Shown here piece after piece: positions 8,917 to 16,514 of a stretch of DNA of 27,324 nt (positions are counted from its first letter, which is position 1; each line of letters starts with the position of its first letter). The position numbers were made by a program, and so were the translations under genes. Under the pieces are notes generated by a model, which made no database searches, was not told the DNA's origin, and was given only the letters and a program-made list of their open reading frames with translations. The DNA is from Brevibacillus sp. (GTDB lineage Bacteria > Bacillota > Bacilli > Brevibacillales > Brevibacillaceae), in contig JARDZO010000044.1 in the NCBI GenBank assembly GCA_029240815.1, positions 1-27,324 of the forward strand, read 5' to 3'.

Positions 8917-8963
8917 ACCGTTCCTCCTGTTCATTTGCATTAAACATGGAAAGGAGGAACGGT
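8917..8963 (+). promoter_or_regulatory. Hairpin that sequesters the ribosome binding site of the next gene
   Basis: ACCGTTCCTCC (8917-8927) is the exact reverse complement of GGAGGAACGGT (8953-8963), which contains the Shine-Dalgarno AGGAGG of the ATG at 8965. TGTT (8928-8931) can also pair with AACA (8943-8946). No T-run follows, so it is not a terminator. Folded, the mRNA would hide the ribosome binding site entirely, implying translational control. The rest of the 244-base gap (8763-8916) shows no gene I can support. Confidence 0.65.
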
Positions 8964-8964
8964 C

Positions 8965-9270
8965 ATGAGGAGACAGCCAGACGAGAACAGTGATCGTTTT
9001 ACACCTGAATTTATGGAGTGGCTCAAACTGAAGAACATCACGAAGAAGAGGTTGAAGAAAGATCCAACAGCATTGGACCTGTATCATCGGGAATGGATGA
9101 AAACGAGGAAGAAAAATAAGCCTAGAAGGCTATCGCTATTTAACATGATTCCGAACCTTAACATCGACTTGGGTACAGTCATCAATAATGTTCGAATAGC
9201 TAGTGAACTATTGAACACGTTCCAGGAAACAAAAGAAAAAAACCCTTTTAAAAATAACGAAACAGCATGA
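8965..9270 (+). CDS. Small basic protein of unknown function
   Basis: A 101-residue soluble protein that I do not recognise. It is rich in Lys and Arg (LKLKNITKKRLKKDP, KTRKKNKPRR) in residues 22-55, then has a hydrophobic, Asn-rich middle (FNMIPNLNIDLGTVINNV, about 59-76) and a polar tail; there is no signal peptide and no cysteine. It is real by its perfect AAGGAGGA ribosome binding site 6 bases upstream and a terminator directly after the stop. The ribosome binding site lies in a perfect 11-bp stem (8917-8963), so translation is probably conditional. It is a monocistronic unit facing a convergent membrane-protein gene. A sporulation- or stress-related role is possible but not shown. Confidence 0.7.
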   Translation: MRRQPDENSDRFTPEFMEWLKLKNITKKRLKKDPTALDLYHREWMKTRKKNKPRRLSLFNMIPNLNIDLGTVINNVRIASELLNTFQETKEKNPFKNNETA

Positions 9271-9278
9271 CGTACTAA

Positions 9279-9302
9279 GGAGAGCGATTGCTCTCCCTTT
9301 TT
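9279..9302 (+). terminator. Terminator after the small basic protein gene
   Basis: GGAGAGC (9279-9285) pairs with GCTCTCC (9290-9296) around a 4-base loop, followed by C and five T. It lies between two convergent genes. Confidence 0.8.
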
Positions 9303-9322
9303 ATTGATAACTGAGCCGCCGG

Positions 9323-9796
9323 TCATTTGCGCAAAGAAGTGAGAGAAGCGTGTTTCTCAGCCTCCATGGCCTCTTCTAAAAAAGCTTGTCTAGCTTCTTT
9401 TACTAGGAATACGATCAGGATCAAAACGAAGATGTAGGCAAAGTCAAAAAACCAGATAAGCCCCAAGGGATGAGAAAGCATGGCACCTAGCATAGGTGAC
9501 ATCAACCCGCCCATGACTCCGGCCATTACTCCTTCAATGGAAGCCGTAAGAGAGACCCATTTTCCCGTGATAAACCCAACTGCCATGCCAATCACAACAG
9601 CAAGGATCGTTGCGAGGCCCAAATCGCTCACCAGATACACTTGAATATTCAAACCCAAGGAGATGCTAGACATAGCGCCTAGCCCCATAGCGATGATCAT
9701 GCCGTCCATGCAGGCAAGCTCGGACCGATTTTTATACGTATAGAATATACTGCCAATCGTTACCAAACTGAGAAAAATCATGTTCAGAAAAAGCAT
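9323..9796 (-). CDS. Small integral membrane protein, function unknown
   Basis: A 157-residue protein with about five hydrophobic segments (roughly residues 2-20, 30-50, 57-77, 84-107 and 111-131) and a charged, mostly helical C-terminal tail of about 25 residues (KEARQAFLEEAMEAEKH). The central part is rich in Gly, Met and Ala (GVMAGVMGGLMSPMLGAML), with small-residue packing motifs. I do not recognise a named family. The start is supported by AGGAGG 5 bases before the ATG on the minus strand. It has no operon partner: the next minus-strand gene is far away and the flanking genes are convergent or divergent. A transport-accessory or sensor role would be guesswork. Confidence 0.75.
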   Translation of the reverse strand: MLFLNMIFLSLVTIGSIFYTYKNRSELACMDGMIIAMGLGAMSSISLGLNIQVYLVSDLGLATILAVVIGMAVGFITGKWVSLTASIEGVMAGVMGGLMSPMLGAMLSHPLGLIWFFDFAYIFVLILIVFLVKEARQAFLEEAMEAEKHASLTSLRK

Positions 9797-10149
9797 ATCG
9801 CCCTCCTAGGTTAGCTACTATTTCCTTCCTATTTACCTATGTGTTATTTCCTTTTTCGCCTGCACCCACACCTGCAAAAAATCGTGCATCTACTACCTCG
9901 ACAAAGACATCTGAGAGCCAATTGGACCACCTCCCTGCAATAACATATGAAGCTGTCAAAGAAAGTTGTCTGACTTAGGATTGGCATTTTCTCTAATTAT
10001 TTGAAAAATAGGCTTACTCGATCACTCTCAGTTCGGATAGCTATAACGAGCAGGGGACTCATGCAGTCGAGAGGGGGGAGGTTGCCGTTTCAGATGGGAA
10101 AATATGATAAGATAGAGCGAGAAAAAGAGATAAAGGAGAAAAGAAAATC
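9797..10149. other. 353-base divergent intergenic region
   Basis: The region lies between the minus-strand membrane protein and the plus-strand hydrolase. I see no ORF with a ribosome binding site, no RNA gene and no strong hairpin. Its right end holds the promoter-like TTGCCG...TATGATAA (10082-10110) and the ribosome binding site AAAGGAG (10133-10138). It presumably carries promoters for both neighbours. Confidence 0.6.
10082..10110 (+). promoter_or_regulatory. Candidate SigA promoter for the first metallo-hydrolase gene
   Basis: TTGCCG (10082-10087) is followed after 17 bases by TGATAA (10105-10110), or after 15 by TATGAT (10103-10108). It lies 40 bases before the start codon. It is a moderate match and there is no -24/-12 motif nearby. 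Confidence 0.35.
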
Positions 10150-11103
10150 ATGCTGGTTCAGGTAGCAAAAGGAATTCACCAACTATCGATTCAATTTCCG
10201 TTTGGAATGCGGCAAATGAACGGGTATGTCATCGAAGGGAAAAATGGCGTGACGCTCGTAGATACGGGTAGCTACGCAGAGCAATCCATCGACATCTGGA
10301 AAAGCGCGCTCCCAGTGGGTACTAAAGTAGAGAAAGTGCTACTGACGCACTCGCATACTGACCATATTGGCTTGGCAAAGTGGCTGCGTGATACGTATCG
10401 CGCACCTGTTCTCATATCTCGACTCGGCTACGAGGAAATGCAGAAATTCCACAGCAGACTACAAGAATACAGGGGAGATGCGTCCTCGCTCTATCCTTTT
10501 TTTCTAAGACATGGCGGTCCTGCTATCAGTGAAAAGTCCCTCCTGGAGCAAGTAGACGCTGACTATTTTGAGCCAGATGAACTTTTGGAAGACCATCAAG
10601 AGATCACGCTGGGGGACTATTCGTTCGAATCGATCTGGACACCTGGCCATTCGCCTGATCACTTTTGCTTTTACGATCGCTCCAACCGAGTATTGCTGGC
10701 AGGAGATCATGTGTTGAATGACATCTCACCGCTGATCCCGATTTGGTCCGAAGAGGAAGGCAATCCGCTGCGTACTTACTTTCTTTCACTCGACAAAATC
10801 GCTCAGCTGCCGGTAGAAATTGCTTTGCCTGGTCATGGAAGTATGATTCACGATCTGCCGAAGCGAATCGTAGAGCTGCGCGCTGGACATGAGCAGCGTA
10901 TGCAGCAAATTTTAGAAGGAGTCTCTGAAGATGGTAGTACGGCGGGCGAGATCGCACAAATGGTATACGGCTTTGATAGGATGTCCATTCGCCATATGGC
11001 GGAGTTTCTCATGACACTCTCCCGTATTTTATACCTCCAATCAGAAGGGAGAGTGCGTGGAGAGGAGCGAGAGGGAAAGGTCCATTTCCATTTGGTTGGC
11101 TAA
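10150..11103 (+). CDS. Metallo-beta-lactamase-fold hydrolase (copy 1)
   Basis: Cytoplasmic binuclear metal hydrolase of the glyoxalase II/thioesterase-like branch, 317 residues. Metal ligands are visible: Asp38 in VDTGS, HSHTDH (67-72), the His of TPGHSPDH, the Asp of AGDH and the His of LPGHG. There is no signal peptide, and the C-terminal ~90 residues form a helical domain (STAGEIAQMVYG, MAEFLMTLSRILYL) of the kind that follows the hydrolase fold in this group. The start ATG has AAAGGAG 11 bases upstream. A clear paralogue is encoded at 23907-24857; both stand directly before an acyl-CoA synthetase gene, so an acyl-CoA thioester or similar metabolite is a reasonable substrate guess. The substrate is not shown by sequence. 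Confidence 0.88.
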   Translation: MLVQVAKGIHQLSIQFPFGMRQMNGYVIEGKNGVTLVDTGSYAEQSIDIWKSALPVGTKVEKVLLTHSHTDHIGLAKWLRDTYRAPVLISRLGYEEMQKFHSRLQEYRGDASSLYPFFLRHGGPAISEKSLLEQVDADYFEPDELLEDHQEITLGDYSFESIWTPGHSPDHFCFYDRSNRVLLAGDHVLNDISPLIPIWSEEEGNPLRTYFLSLDKIAQLPVEIALPGHGSMIHDLPKRIVELRAGHEQRMQQILEGVSEDGSTAGEIAQMVYGFDRMSIRHMAEFLMTLSRILYLQSEGRVRGEEREGKVHFHLVG

Positions 11104-11195
11104 CGCCTGATTCTATCTACAACTGTCCTCATCCACAAACAGTACTGTCTTCAAAAGGAGACAAACTCATAATTGAAGCAATGGCTCCAGTTACA

Positions 11196-11211
11196 TGGTA
11201 TCCATCTTGCA
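11196..11211 (+). promoter_or_regulatory. Candidate sigma-54 promoter of acyl-CoA synthetase 1
   Basis: TGGTATCCATCTTGCA has GG at -24 and TTGCA at -12 with the correct spacing (consensus TGGCAC-N5-TTGCW). Expected transcription starts near 11222, giving a leader of about 45 bases with ribosome binding site GAGGAGG. A perfect 10-bp palindrome ACAGTACTGT lies about 50 bases upstream (11139-11148) and could be a regulator site. Confidence 0.6.
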
Positions 11212-11267
11212 TAAATGAAAGTTATTTGCATGTATGATGGATAATCGATGTGTAGAGGAGGAGCATA

Positions 11268-12836
11268 ATGAGTTTTTTGGCTCAGCAATTGCGGATCGGA
11301 GAAGCACTGAAGAGTGCAGCTCATCAGGACCCCCAAAAAGTTGCATTTGTACACCAAGATGAGCAGGTCACCTATCAGGAGCTACTCCAGCGTTCGTATC
11401 ATCTGGCAGGATGGCTGCAGGAACATGGGATAGGACGTGATGACAAGGTCGGGTACCTCTTCAAAAATGGGATGAGATTCGTAGAAATCTATTTTGGTGT
11501 CAGCTTGACGGGTGGAGTGAATGTGCCGATTAATTTTCGGCTCGCTCCGAACGAGATGACGTATATTATCAATCACGCGGATATCAAAATTTTGATCGTG
11601 GATCACGAGTACATGGAAGTGATCCAATCCATCCGTAGCGATTTGCCTCAAGTAGAGAAGTTTATCGTCGCGGGTTCCGAACAGGACGTAACGGTGAATG
11701 CCATGGTGCACTACGAGTCCATCTACGATGCTTCCGCCAATTATCGGGAAGAAGAGAGGTTATCAGATGAAGACGCCCATATGATCATTTATACATCTGG
11801 TACGACTGGTCGGCCAAAGGGTGCGGTGCTGACTCACAAAAATATCATGATGAACGCTCTCATCCGATTGTCGCAGCTCAAGCGGGATACGAACAGTCGC
11901 GTGCTTGTGGTCGCGCCGCTGTTCCACTTGGCAGCATTGAGCTCATTGATCTATAATTGCCTCCAAGCAGGAACGGCCTTTATCCATCGAGACTTTCAAC
12001 CGGTGTCGATCTTAGAAACGATTCAAAATGAGAAAATCAACGGAATGATGCTGGTACCTTCCATGTGGAACTTTCTCTTTCAGGTCCCGAACCTGCTTGA
12101 ATACGATCTGCGCTCCATGATCCGGTGTACGACGGGTGGAGCGATTTGTCCCCTTGAATTAAAAAAGAGGATTTTAGATGTGTTCCCCAACGCAGAAATC
12201 TTTGAGTCGTTTGGACAGACGGAAATGAGTCCTTCGACAACTAGTTTATTGCCCGAGGATGCGCTTCGTAAAATCGCCTCAGTGGGCAAACCGGTGATGA
12301 CGCTTCGTGTACGTGTGGTGGATGATGAGATGAACGACGTGCCAATTGGAGAAGTAGGGGAAATTATTTACCAGGGTCCAACCATGCTAAAGGAATACTA
12401 CAAGCAGCCCGAAGCCACTCAGGAAGCGATGCGTGGAGGGTGGTTCCACAGCGGTGATTTAGTTCGGATGGATGAGGAAGGTTTTGTCTACATCGTGGAT
12501 CGGAAAAAAGATATGATCATCAGTGGTGGTGAAAACATATATCCAGCTGAGATAGAAGAAGTGCTCTACACGCACCCCGATATTTTGGAGGCAGCAGTCA
12601 TTGGTGTTCCTGATCCTGAGTGGGGCGAGAGTGTAAAGGCTTGTGTCGTCCTGAAGCAGGGGCGTCTGCTGACACAGGAGCAGGTCATCGACTATATCCG
12701 AAACAGCCTTGCTTCTTACAAAAAACCGCGCTTCGTAGAATTTTTGGAAGCGCTTCCGCGTAATGCGGCTGGGAAAGTAGTAAAAACCACTCTTCGGGAG
12801 CAGCAAAAAGAGCAACGAACACAAGACGCGATGTGA
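11268..12836 (+). CDS. Acyl-CoA synthetase (AMP-forming), copy 1
   Basis: ANL-superfamily ligase that activates a carboxylic acid to acyl-AMP and then acyl-CoA; 522 residues, cytoplasmic. Visible motifs are the phosphate loop YTSGTTGRPKG (175-185), the aromatic/acid motif FGQTEMS (315-321), the hinge region GWFHSGDLVRMDEEGFVYIVDRKKD (391-415) with DRKKDMIISGGENIYP, and the C-terminal catalytic Lys503 in NAAGKVVKTTLR. The length suits medium- or long-chain or aromatic substrates, and the chain specificity cannot be read here. AGAGGAGGAG precedes the ATG. It is a single-gene unit with its own sigma-54-like promoter and terminator, placed after the metallo-hydrolase gene. A second, distinct synthetase closes the long operon at 24884-26404. 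Confidence 0.93.
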   Translation: MSFLAQQLRIGEALKSAAHQDPQKVAFVHQDEQVTYQELLQRSYHLAGWLQEHGIGRDDKVGYLFKNGMRFVEIYFGVSLTGGVNVPINFRLAPNEMTYIINHADIKILIVDHEYMEVIQSIRSDLPQVEKFIVAGSEQDVTVNAMVHYESIYDASANYREEERLSDEDAHMIIYTSGTTGRPKGAVLTHKNIMMNALIRLSQLKRDTNSRVLVVAPLFHLAALSSLIYNCLQAGTAFIHRDFQPVSILETIQNEKINGMMLVPSMWNFLFQVPNLLEYDLRSMIRCTTGGAICPLELKKRILDVFPNAEIFESFGQTEMSPSTTSLLPEDALRKIASVGKPVMTLRVRVVDDEMNDVPIGEVGEIIYQGPTMLKEYYKQPEATQEAMRGGWFHSGDLVRMDEEGFVYIVDRKKDMIISGGENIYPAEIEEVLYTHPDILEAAVIGVPDPEWGESVKACVVLKQGRLLTQEQVIDYIRNSLASYKKPRFVEFLEALPRNAAGKVVKTTLREQQKEQRTQDAM

Positions 12837-12869
12837 GAAACTCCTAAATGAAGACAAATAACTGAACGG

Positions 12870-12902
12870 GGAAATACCGAATTCATGGTATTTCCTTTTT
12901 TT
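12870..12902 (+). terminator. Terminator of acyl-CoA synthetase 1
   Basis: GGAAATACC (12870-12878) pairs perfectly with GGTATTTCC (12887-12895) around an 8-base loop, followed by seven T. Confidence 0.88.
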
Positions 12903-13029
12903 GCGTAAAAAGCTGTTGTTCTCAAAAAGAAACACTGTCCGATAACGCAAACAATTGTTGTCCATGTCCATGAACGGAAGATGTAGAAAGTTCGGGAGAG
13001 ACACAAGATAATTCTCCACTCCTAGTAGT

Positions 13030-13045
13030 TGGCATTAATGTTGCT
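13030..13045 (+). promoter_or_regulatory. Sigma-54 promoter of the crotonase-MFS-ADH unit
   Basis: TGGCATTAATGTTGCT matches TGGCA at -24 and TTGCT at -12 with exact spacing. Transcription would start near 13056, 45 bases before the ATG at 13101. The start site rules out the longer reading frame beginning at 13029, which lies upstream of the transcript. A 10-bp palindrome AACAATTGTT lies at 12950-12959, about 100 bases before the start site. Confidence 0.72.
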
Positions 13046-13100
13046 AAATGAGAATGGAGAATACAAAAGAAAAAGGAAGAGAGAGGAGCTGAGCCTTCAG

Positions 13101-13880
13101 ATGTCTTTCACTCAGATCAAAGTGAATATAGCCAACCAGATTGGCCTGATCCAAATGAATCGACCTGATATCCGCAATCCCCTGACGTCTGATTTAAAGA
13201 AGGAGCTTTTAACAGCACTACAGGACTTGAGTCAGAATGAAGAAGCGAAAGTTATCATTCTTACCGGAGCAGAGCGGGCCTTTTGTGCAGGAGGTGACTT
13301 GAACTCTCTGAGAAATTTGGATGCATTTACTGGTCGGAAGCGAATGCTGAGTAGCCATGGGCTCGTGCGGACGTTTTTGCAGATGGATAAGCCTATCATT
13401 GCCGCTGTAAATGGTGCAGCGGCTGGTGCTGGCTTTAGTCTGGCGCTGCTCTGTGACTTGATCATTTCTGCCAAGTCAGCTTTCTTTGTTCAAAGCTTCG
13501 TAAAGATCGGCGCTGTACCTGATCTGGGTGCCGTTCACTTTTTGACGAGCGTAATGGGTCCACATCGGGCAAAGGAACTCATGATGCTGGGCGAACGTGT
13601 CACAGTAGAACAAGCGTATCGACTGGGATTTGTAAACCAGCTGGTGGAGGATGCCGATCTCATGGAACAGGCATATGCGCTCGCTACTAAACTGGCCAAC
13701 AGCCCCTCGATTTCTATTGGTTTGACCAAAGAGTTGGTGAACAAGAACAGGAATGACGATTTGGAAAAACTGCTGGAGATGGAGTCATTTGCGCAGGGGA
13801 TTTGCTTTCAAACGAGCGATTTTCGGGAAGGGATCCAAGCTTTTTTTGAAAAGCGAGCCCCCGTATTCAAAGGTAAATAG
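13101..13880 (+). CDS. Crotonase-family protein, enoyl-CoA isomerase (PaaG-like) type
   Basis: Enoyl-CoA hydratase/isomerase superfamily, 259 residues, the usual length. Oxyanion-hole elements are AFCAGGDL (60-67) and NGAAAGAGFS (104-113). Where hydratases have their first catalytic Glu (PE in FGxPE) this protein has Phe134, and it carries VPDLG with Asp141 instead; a Glu is kept at 159 (AKEL). That pattern resembles PaaG and related isomerases, so double-bond isomerisation is more likely than hydration. The start is ATG 13101 with GAGAGGAG 12 bases upstream (somewhat distant). A longer frame back to 13029 would begin upstream of the predicted transcription start. It is first in the unit with the MFS and alcohol dehydrogenase genes. 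Confidence 0.88.
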   Translation: MSFTQIKVNIANQIGLIQMNRPDIRNPLTSDLKKELLTALQDLSQNEEAKVIILTGAERAFCAGGDLNSLRNLDAFTGRKRMLSSHGLVRTFLQMDKPIIAAVNGAAAGAGFSLALLCDLIISAKSAFFVQSFVKIGAVPDLGAVHFLTSVMGPHRAKELMMLGERVTVEQAYRLGFVNQLVEDADLMEQAYALATKLANSPSISIGLTKELVNKNRNDDLEKLLEMESFAQGICFQTSDFREGIQAFFEKRAPVFKGK

Positions 13881-13904
13881 CAGTCGCTTTCATCACAACA
13901 TGAT

Positions 13905-13918
13905 TGAAAACGCTTTCC
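13905..13918. promoter_or_regulatory. cre-like site (CcpA catabolite response element)
   Basis: TGAAAACGCTTTCC matches the Bacillus consensus TGWNANCGNTNWCA at all positions but the last. It lies in the 83-base gap between the crotonase stop and the permease start, where CcpA could act as a roadblock. Confidence 0.5.
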
Positions 13919-13963
13919 GGAAGACAGAAAACGGTTGGCCATGAGAGTGGGGGGATGTTGGGT

Positions 13964-15229
13964 ATGAAATGGGTAATCCTGGCTTTCTTATTTCTTTTAA
14001 ATGTGATGAACTACGCAGACAAATCGATTATTGGGGTCGCCGCAGCACCTATGATGAAGGATTTGGGCTTGAATTACGAGCAGTGGGGGATTGTCGGTAG
14101 TAGCTTTTACTGGTTATTTTTCATTGCCACGGTTATCGGCGGGGCATTGTCAGATCGCTTTGGACCGAAAAAAGTATTGACGTATATGGCGCTCATCTGG
14201 TCCGTAGCACAGGTCATACCGTTTTTTGCCTCCAGCCTGGCCCTCTTGATTTTTGCCCGATTTATTCTTGGTATCGGTGAAGGACCGTTTACGACAGTAG
14301 CAATCAATCAACTAAACAGATGGTTCCCGCAGGAGCAGCGTGGATTCGCTACGGCGATCAACAACATGGGAGCATCGTTAGGCAAGTCACTCTTTATTCC
14401 AGTTCTCGTTTTTCTGGTGGTATCGTACGGATGGCGTGTTTCCTTTCTGATCACTGCTGCCATTAGCTTGCTTTGGATGATATTCTGGATATTTATCGGA
14501 AAGGATAGTCCTGATTCGAAACCAGCAGCGAAGACAACCGCGGTCGTAAAAGAAAAACCTGGGCGTGAGAAGTTCCAGTGGAGAACCTATGCGGCAGCCC
14601 TCAAACATCCGTCTTTCCTTTTTTCCTCTTTGGCAGTTTTTGCAGTCCACTGGGCCGTATCGTTTGGCGTCGTATTTTTACCCAATTACCTCACGGAGGT
14701 ACGTGGATTCACTCCAGCAGTGATGGGAACCGTTATGGCGATAGGGGGTCTTTGCGGTGCGATCGTTGCGGTGATTCTCGCGGGTGCTGCAGACCGATTG
14801 TTTAAGAAAACGGGCAGCTACCGACTCTCGCGTACGCTCTTCTCGGGGATCGGGCTCGTGATCGCGGGTATTGGCTTTTATGTAATCACGATTGGACAAT
14901 CACCGCTCATGATTATCCTCGGCTATGGGATTTACACCGCATGCGCTTCTCCAGCTGTCGCTCTGACCCCCCAAGTGGTCATGCGTGTCATGCCAGAGAA
15001 ACCCGGCACGATTATCGGCTTTTCCATGGCGATCAGTGCACTTGCTGGAGTCATCGGTCCCATCGTCAGCGGTAATATCATTCAGGCAGGTGGTGGCGCT
15101 ACAGGAGGAGGGTTTGCGCAAGCCTTCTTGCTCACTTCCCTGATCTGCGCAGTTGCGGGTTTCCTACTCGCTATTTTTACAAAGCCTGATCTCATCATAG
15201 CCAATCCCGTGCAAGAGAGTAAGTCGTAA
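13964..15229 (+). CDS. MFS permease, anion:cation symporter-like
   Basis: Inner-membrane major facilitator with twelve predicted helices, 421 residues. The start MKWVILAFLFLLNVMNYADKS is typical of the organic-anion (phthalate, glucarate, hexuronate) symporter group. The helix 2-3 loop carries GGALSDRFGPKK, the MFS signature, and ARFILGIGEGPF is the conserved helix 4 segment with an acidic residue seen in that group. ATG 13964 is chosen over ATG 13955 because the G-rich ribosome binding site (GGGGGG, 13949-13954) is 9 bases before it and touches the earlier one. It probably imports the carboxylic acid degraded by the cluster; the substrate is inference from neighbours. A cre-like site stands 46 bases upstream. 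Confidence 0.88.
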   Translation: MKWVILAFLFLLNVMNYADKSIIGVAAAPMMKDLGLNYEQWGIVGSSFYWLFFIATVIGGALSDRFGPKKVLTYMALIWSVAQVIPFFASSLALLIFARFILGIGEGPFTTVAINQLNRWFPQEQRGFATAINNMGASLGKSLFIPVLVFLVVSYGWRVSFLITAAISLLWMIFWIFIGKDSPDSKPAAKTTAVVKEKPGREKFQWRTYAAALKHPSFLFSSLAVFAVHWAVSFGVVFLPNYLTEVRGFTPAVMGTVMAIGGLCGAIVAVILAGAADRLFKKTGSYRLSRTLFSGIGLVIAGIGFYVITIGQSPLMIILGYGIYTACASPAVALTPQVVMRVMPEKPGTIIGFSMAISALAGVIGPIVSGNIIQAGGGATGGGFAQAFLLTSLICAVAGFLLAIFTKPDLIIANPVQESKS

Positions 15230-15351
15230 GCAAAAGAAGTAAAACGAGATTTCAGACTGATTAGCCAAATCGACATGATTATTCAAGCGACGCGTATGTT
15301 ATCAGTAAGTGTCATTGTCCAAGAATCGGGGTGCGGTCGACGCGGTCATCC

Positions 15352-15372
15352 AAGAAGACGCTGTCTTTTTTT
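15352..15372 (+). terminator. Weak hairpin with T-run between MFS and ADH genes
   Basis: AAGAAGAC (15352-15359) pairs with GTCTTTTT (15363-15370) with one G-T pair and a 3-base loop, overlapping a T-run. The stem is A-T rich, so at most partial termination is expected. I see no -24/-12 promoter in the 172-base gap before the ADH gene. Confidence 0.3.
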
Positions 15373-15401
15373 CTATATTCAATGATTGGGGGCATTCCAT
15401 T

Positions 15402-16439
15402 ATGAAAGCGCTTGTATTGGAAAGTCAGATGAATTGTGTAGTGCGAGAGGTCGCTACGCCGACACCCGGGGACAACGACATCGTGGTCAAGATCATGGCA
15501 AATGGCGTGTGCCGCAGCGACTGGCATGTCTGGGAAGCAGAAGTAAACAATTATCCATCCAAGATTTTGGGACACGAATTCACGGGTGTCGTGGAGGAAG
15601 TGGGCAAAAACGTCACACGCTTTAAAAAGGGTGACCGTGTGATCGCTCCATTCTCAGGCAGTGAAGGGACCTGCCCGCAATGTCAGCAGGGGCATACCAA
15701 TATATGCGACTCCTTTTTGCTGCCAGGCTTTATGTACCCTGGCGGTTTTGCAGAGTATGTATCCATTCCTTTTGGAGAGAGAAATCTCGTGCATTTGCCG
15801 GAAGAAATCAGCTTCGTAGACGGCGCTGCTCTTGGCTGCCGTTTTATGACAGCGTTTCACGGTATTGTCGATCAGGTGAAAGTGTTGCCAGGGGAGTGGG
15901 TCGCGGTATTTGGATGTGGAGGGGTGGGTCTTTCCGCCATCAATATCGCTACAGCCATCGGAGCAAACGTGATTGGGATCGATATTAACGATGCCAATCT
16001 GGAGTTGGCCAAACAGATGGGAGCAGCATACACCATCAATAGCAAACAAACGGAACCTGTAGCGGCCATTCAGGAAATAACCAAAGGGGGCGCTCATGTC
16101 TCTATCGATGCGCTCGGCTACACGCAGACATGCGTGAGCGGGATTCGAAGTCTGCGTAAACGAGGCCGTCATCTGCAAGTGGGGCTCACTACCAATCATG
16201 AGCAAGGGCATATCGCCATCCCGGTCAACGAAATGATTTTGAAAGAAATCAATTTTATTACCACACTGGGGATGCCTGCTCACCGCTTTGGTTCGTTGCT
16301 GCCTTTGGTGACGACTGGTCGCTTGACGCCAGGTAAAATGGTCACGCGTGAAATCGCCTTGTCTGAGGTCAATGACATCTTTGCAGCCATGAGCTCGTAT
16401 TCCAACACGGGGACGTTTGTGGTGACTAAATTTGCCTAA
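15402..16439 (+). CDS. Zinc-dependent medium-chain alcohol dehydrogenase
   Basis: NAD-dependent MDR-family dehydrogenase, 345 residues, cytoplasmic. Catalytic zinc ligands are Cys37 (GVCRSD), His58-Glu59 in GHEF, and a later Cys (Cys146 in ALGCRF). The structural-zinc loop reads EGTCPQCQQGHTNIC: Cys91, Cys94 and Cys102 are present, but the first of the usual four cysteines is Glu88. The Rossmann motif GCGGVG (171-176) and an acidic Asp194 at the end of strand 2 favour NAD over NADP. ATG 15402 is selected because GGGGG lies 9 bases upstream and the protein then begins MKALVLES like its family; the frame is open 93 bases further. In this cluster it could oxidise a hydroxy intermediate or the entry alcohol. 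Confidence 0.88.
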   Translation: MKALVLESQMNCVVREVATPTPGDNDIVVKIMANGVCRSDWHVWEAEVNNYPSKILGHEFTGVVEEVGKNVTRFKKGDRVIAPFSGSEGTCPQCQQGHTNICDSFLLPGFMYPGGFAEYVSIPFGERNLVHLPEEISFVDGAALGCRFMTAFHGIVDQVKVLPGEWVAVFGCGGVGLSAINIATAIGANVIGIDINDANLELAKQMGAAYTINSKQTEPVAAIQEITKGGAHVSIDALGYTQTCVSGIRSLRKRGRHLQVGLTTNHEQGHIAIPVNEMILKEINFITTLGMPAHRFGSLLPLVTTGRLTPGKMVTREIALSEVNDIFAAMSSYSNTGTFVVTKFA

Positions 16440-16464
16440 ACGAGGAAGCAAAATTGAAATAAGG

Positions 16465-16512
16465 AAGCAGCGAAGGCAGTTCCTACAAAGGAATTTGCCG
16501 CCGCTGCTTTTT
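16465..16512. terminator. Terminator between convergent ADH and regulator genes
   Basis: AAGCAGCG (16465-16472) pairs with CGCTGCTT (16502-16509). The inner GGCA/TGCC and TTCCT/AGGAA make a long interrupted stem, and T follow on the plus strand. It sits 25 bases past the ADH stop and directly before the end of the minus-strand regulator gene, so it may serve both. Confidence 0.75.
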
Positions 16513-16514
16513 GC

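Noticed and set aside
10082..10149. A sigma-54 promoter before the first metallo-hydrolase gene
   Set aside because: The nearby TGGCATTTTCTC (about 9985) lacks a TTGC at the required distance. Only a SigA-like element was found, so this gene may not belong to the regulon.
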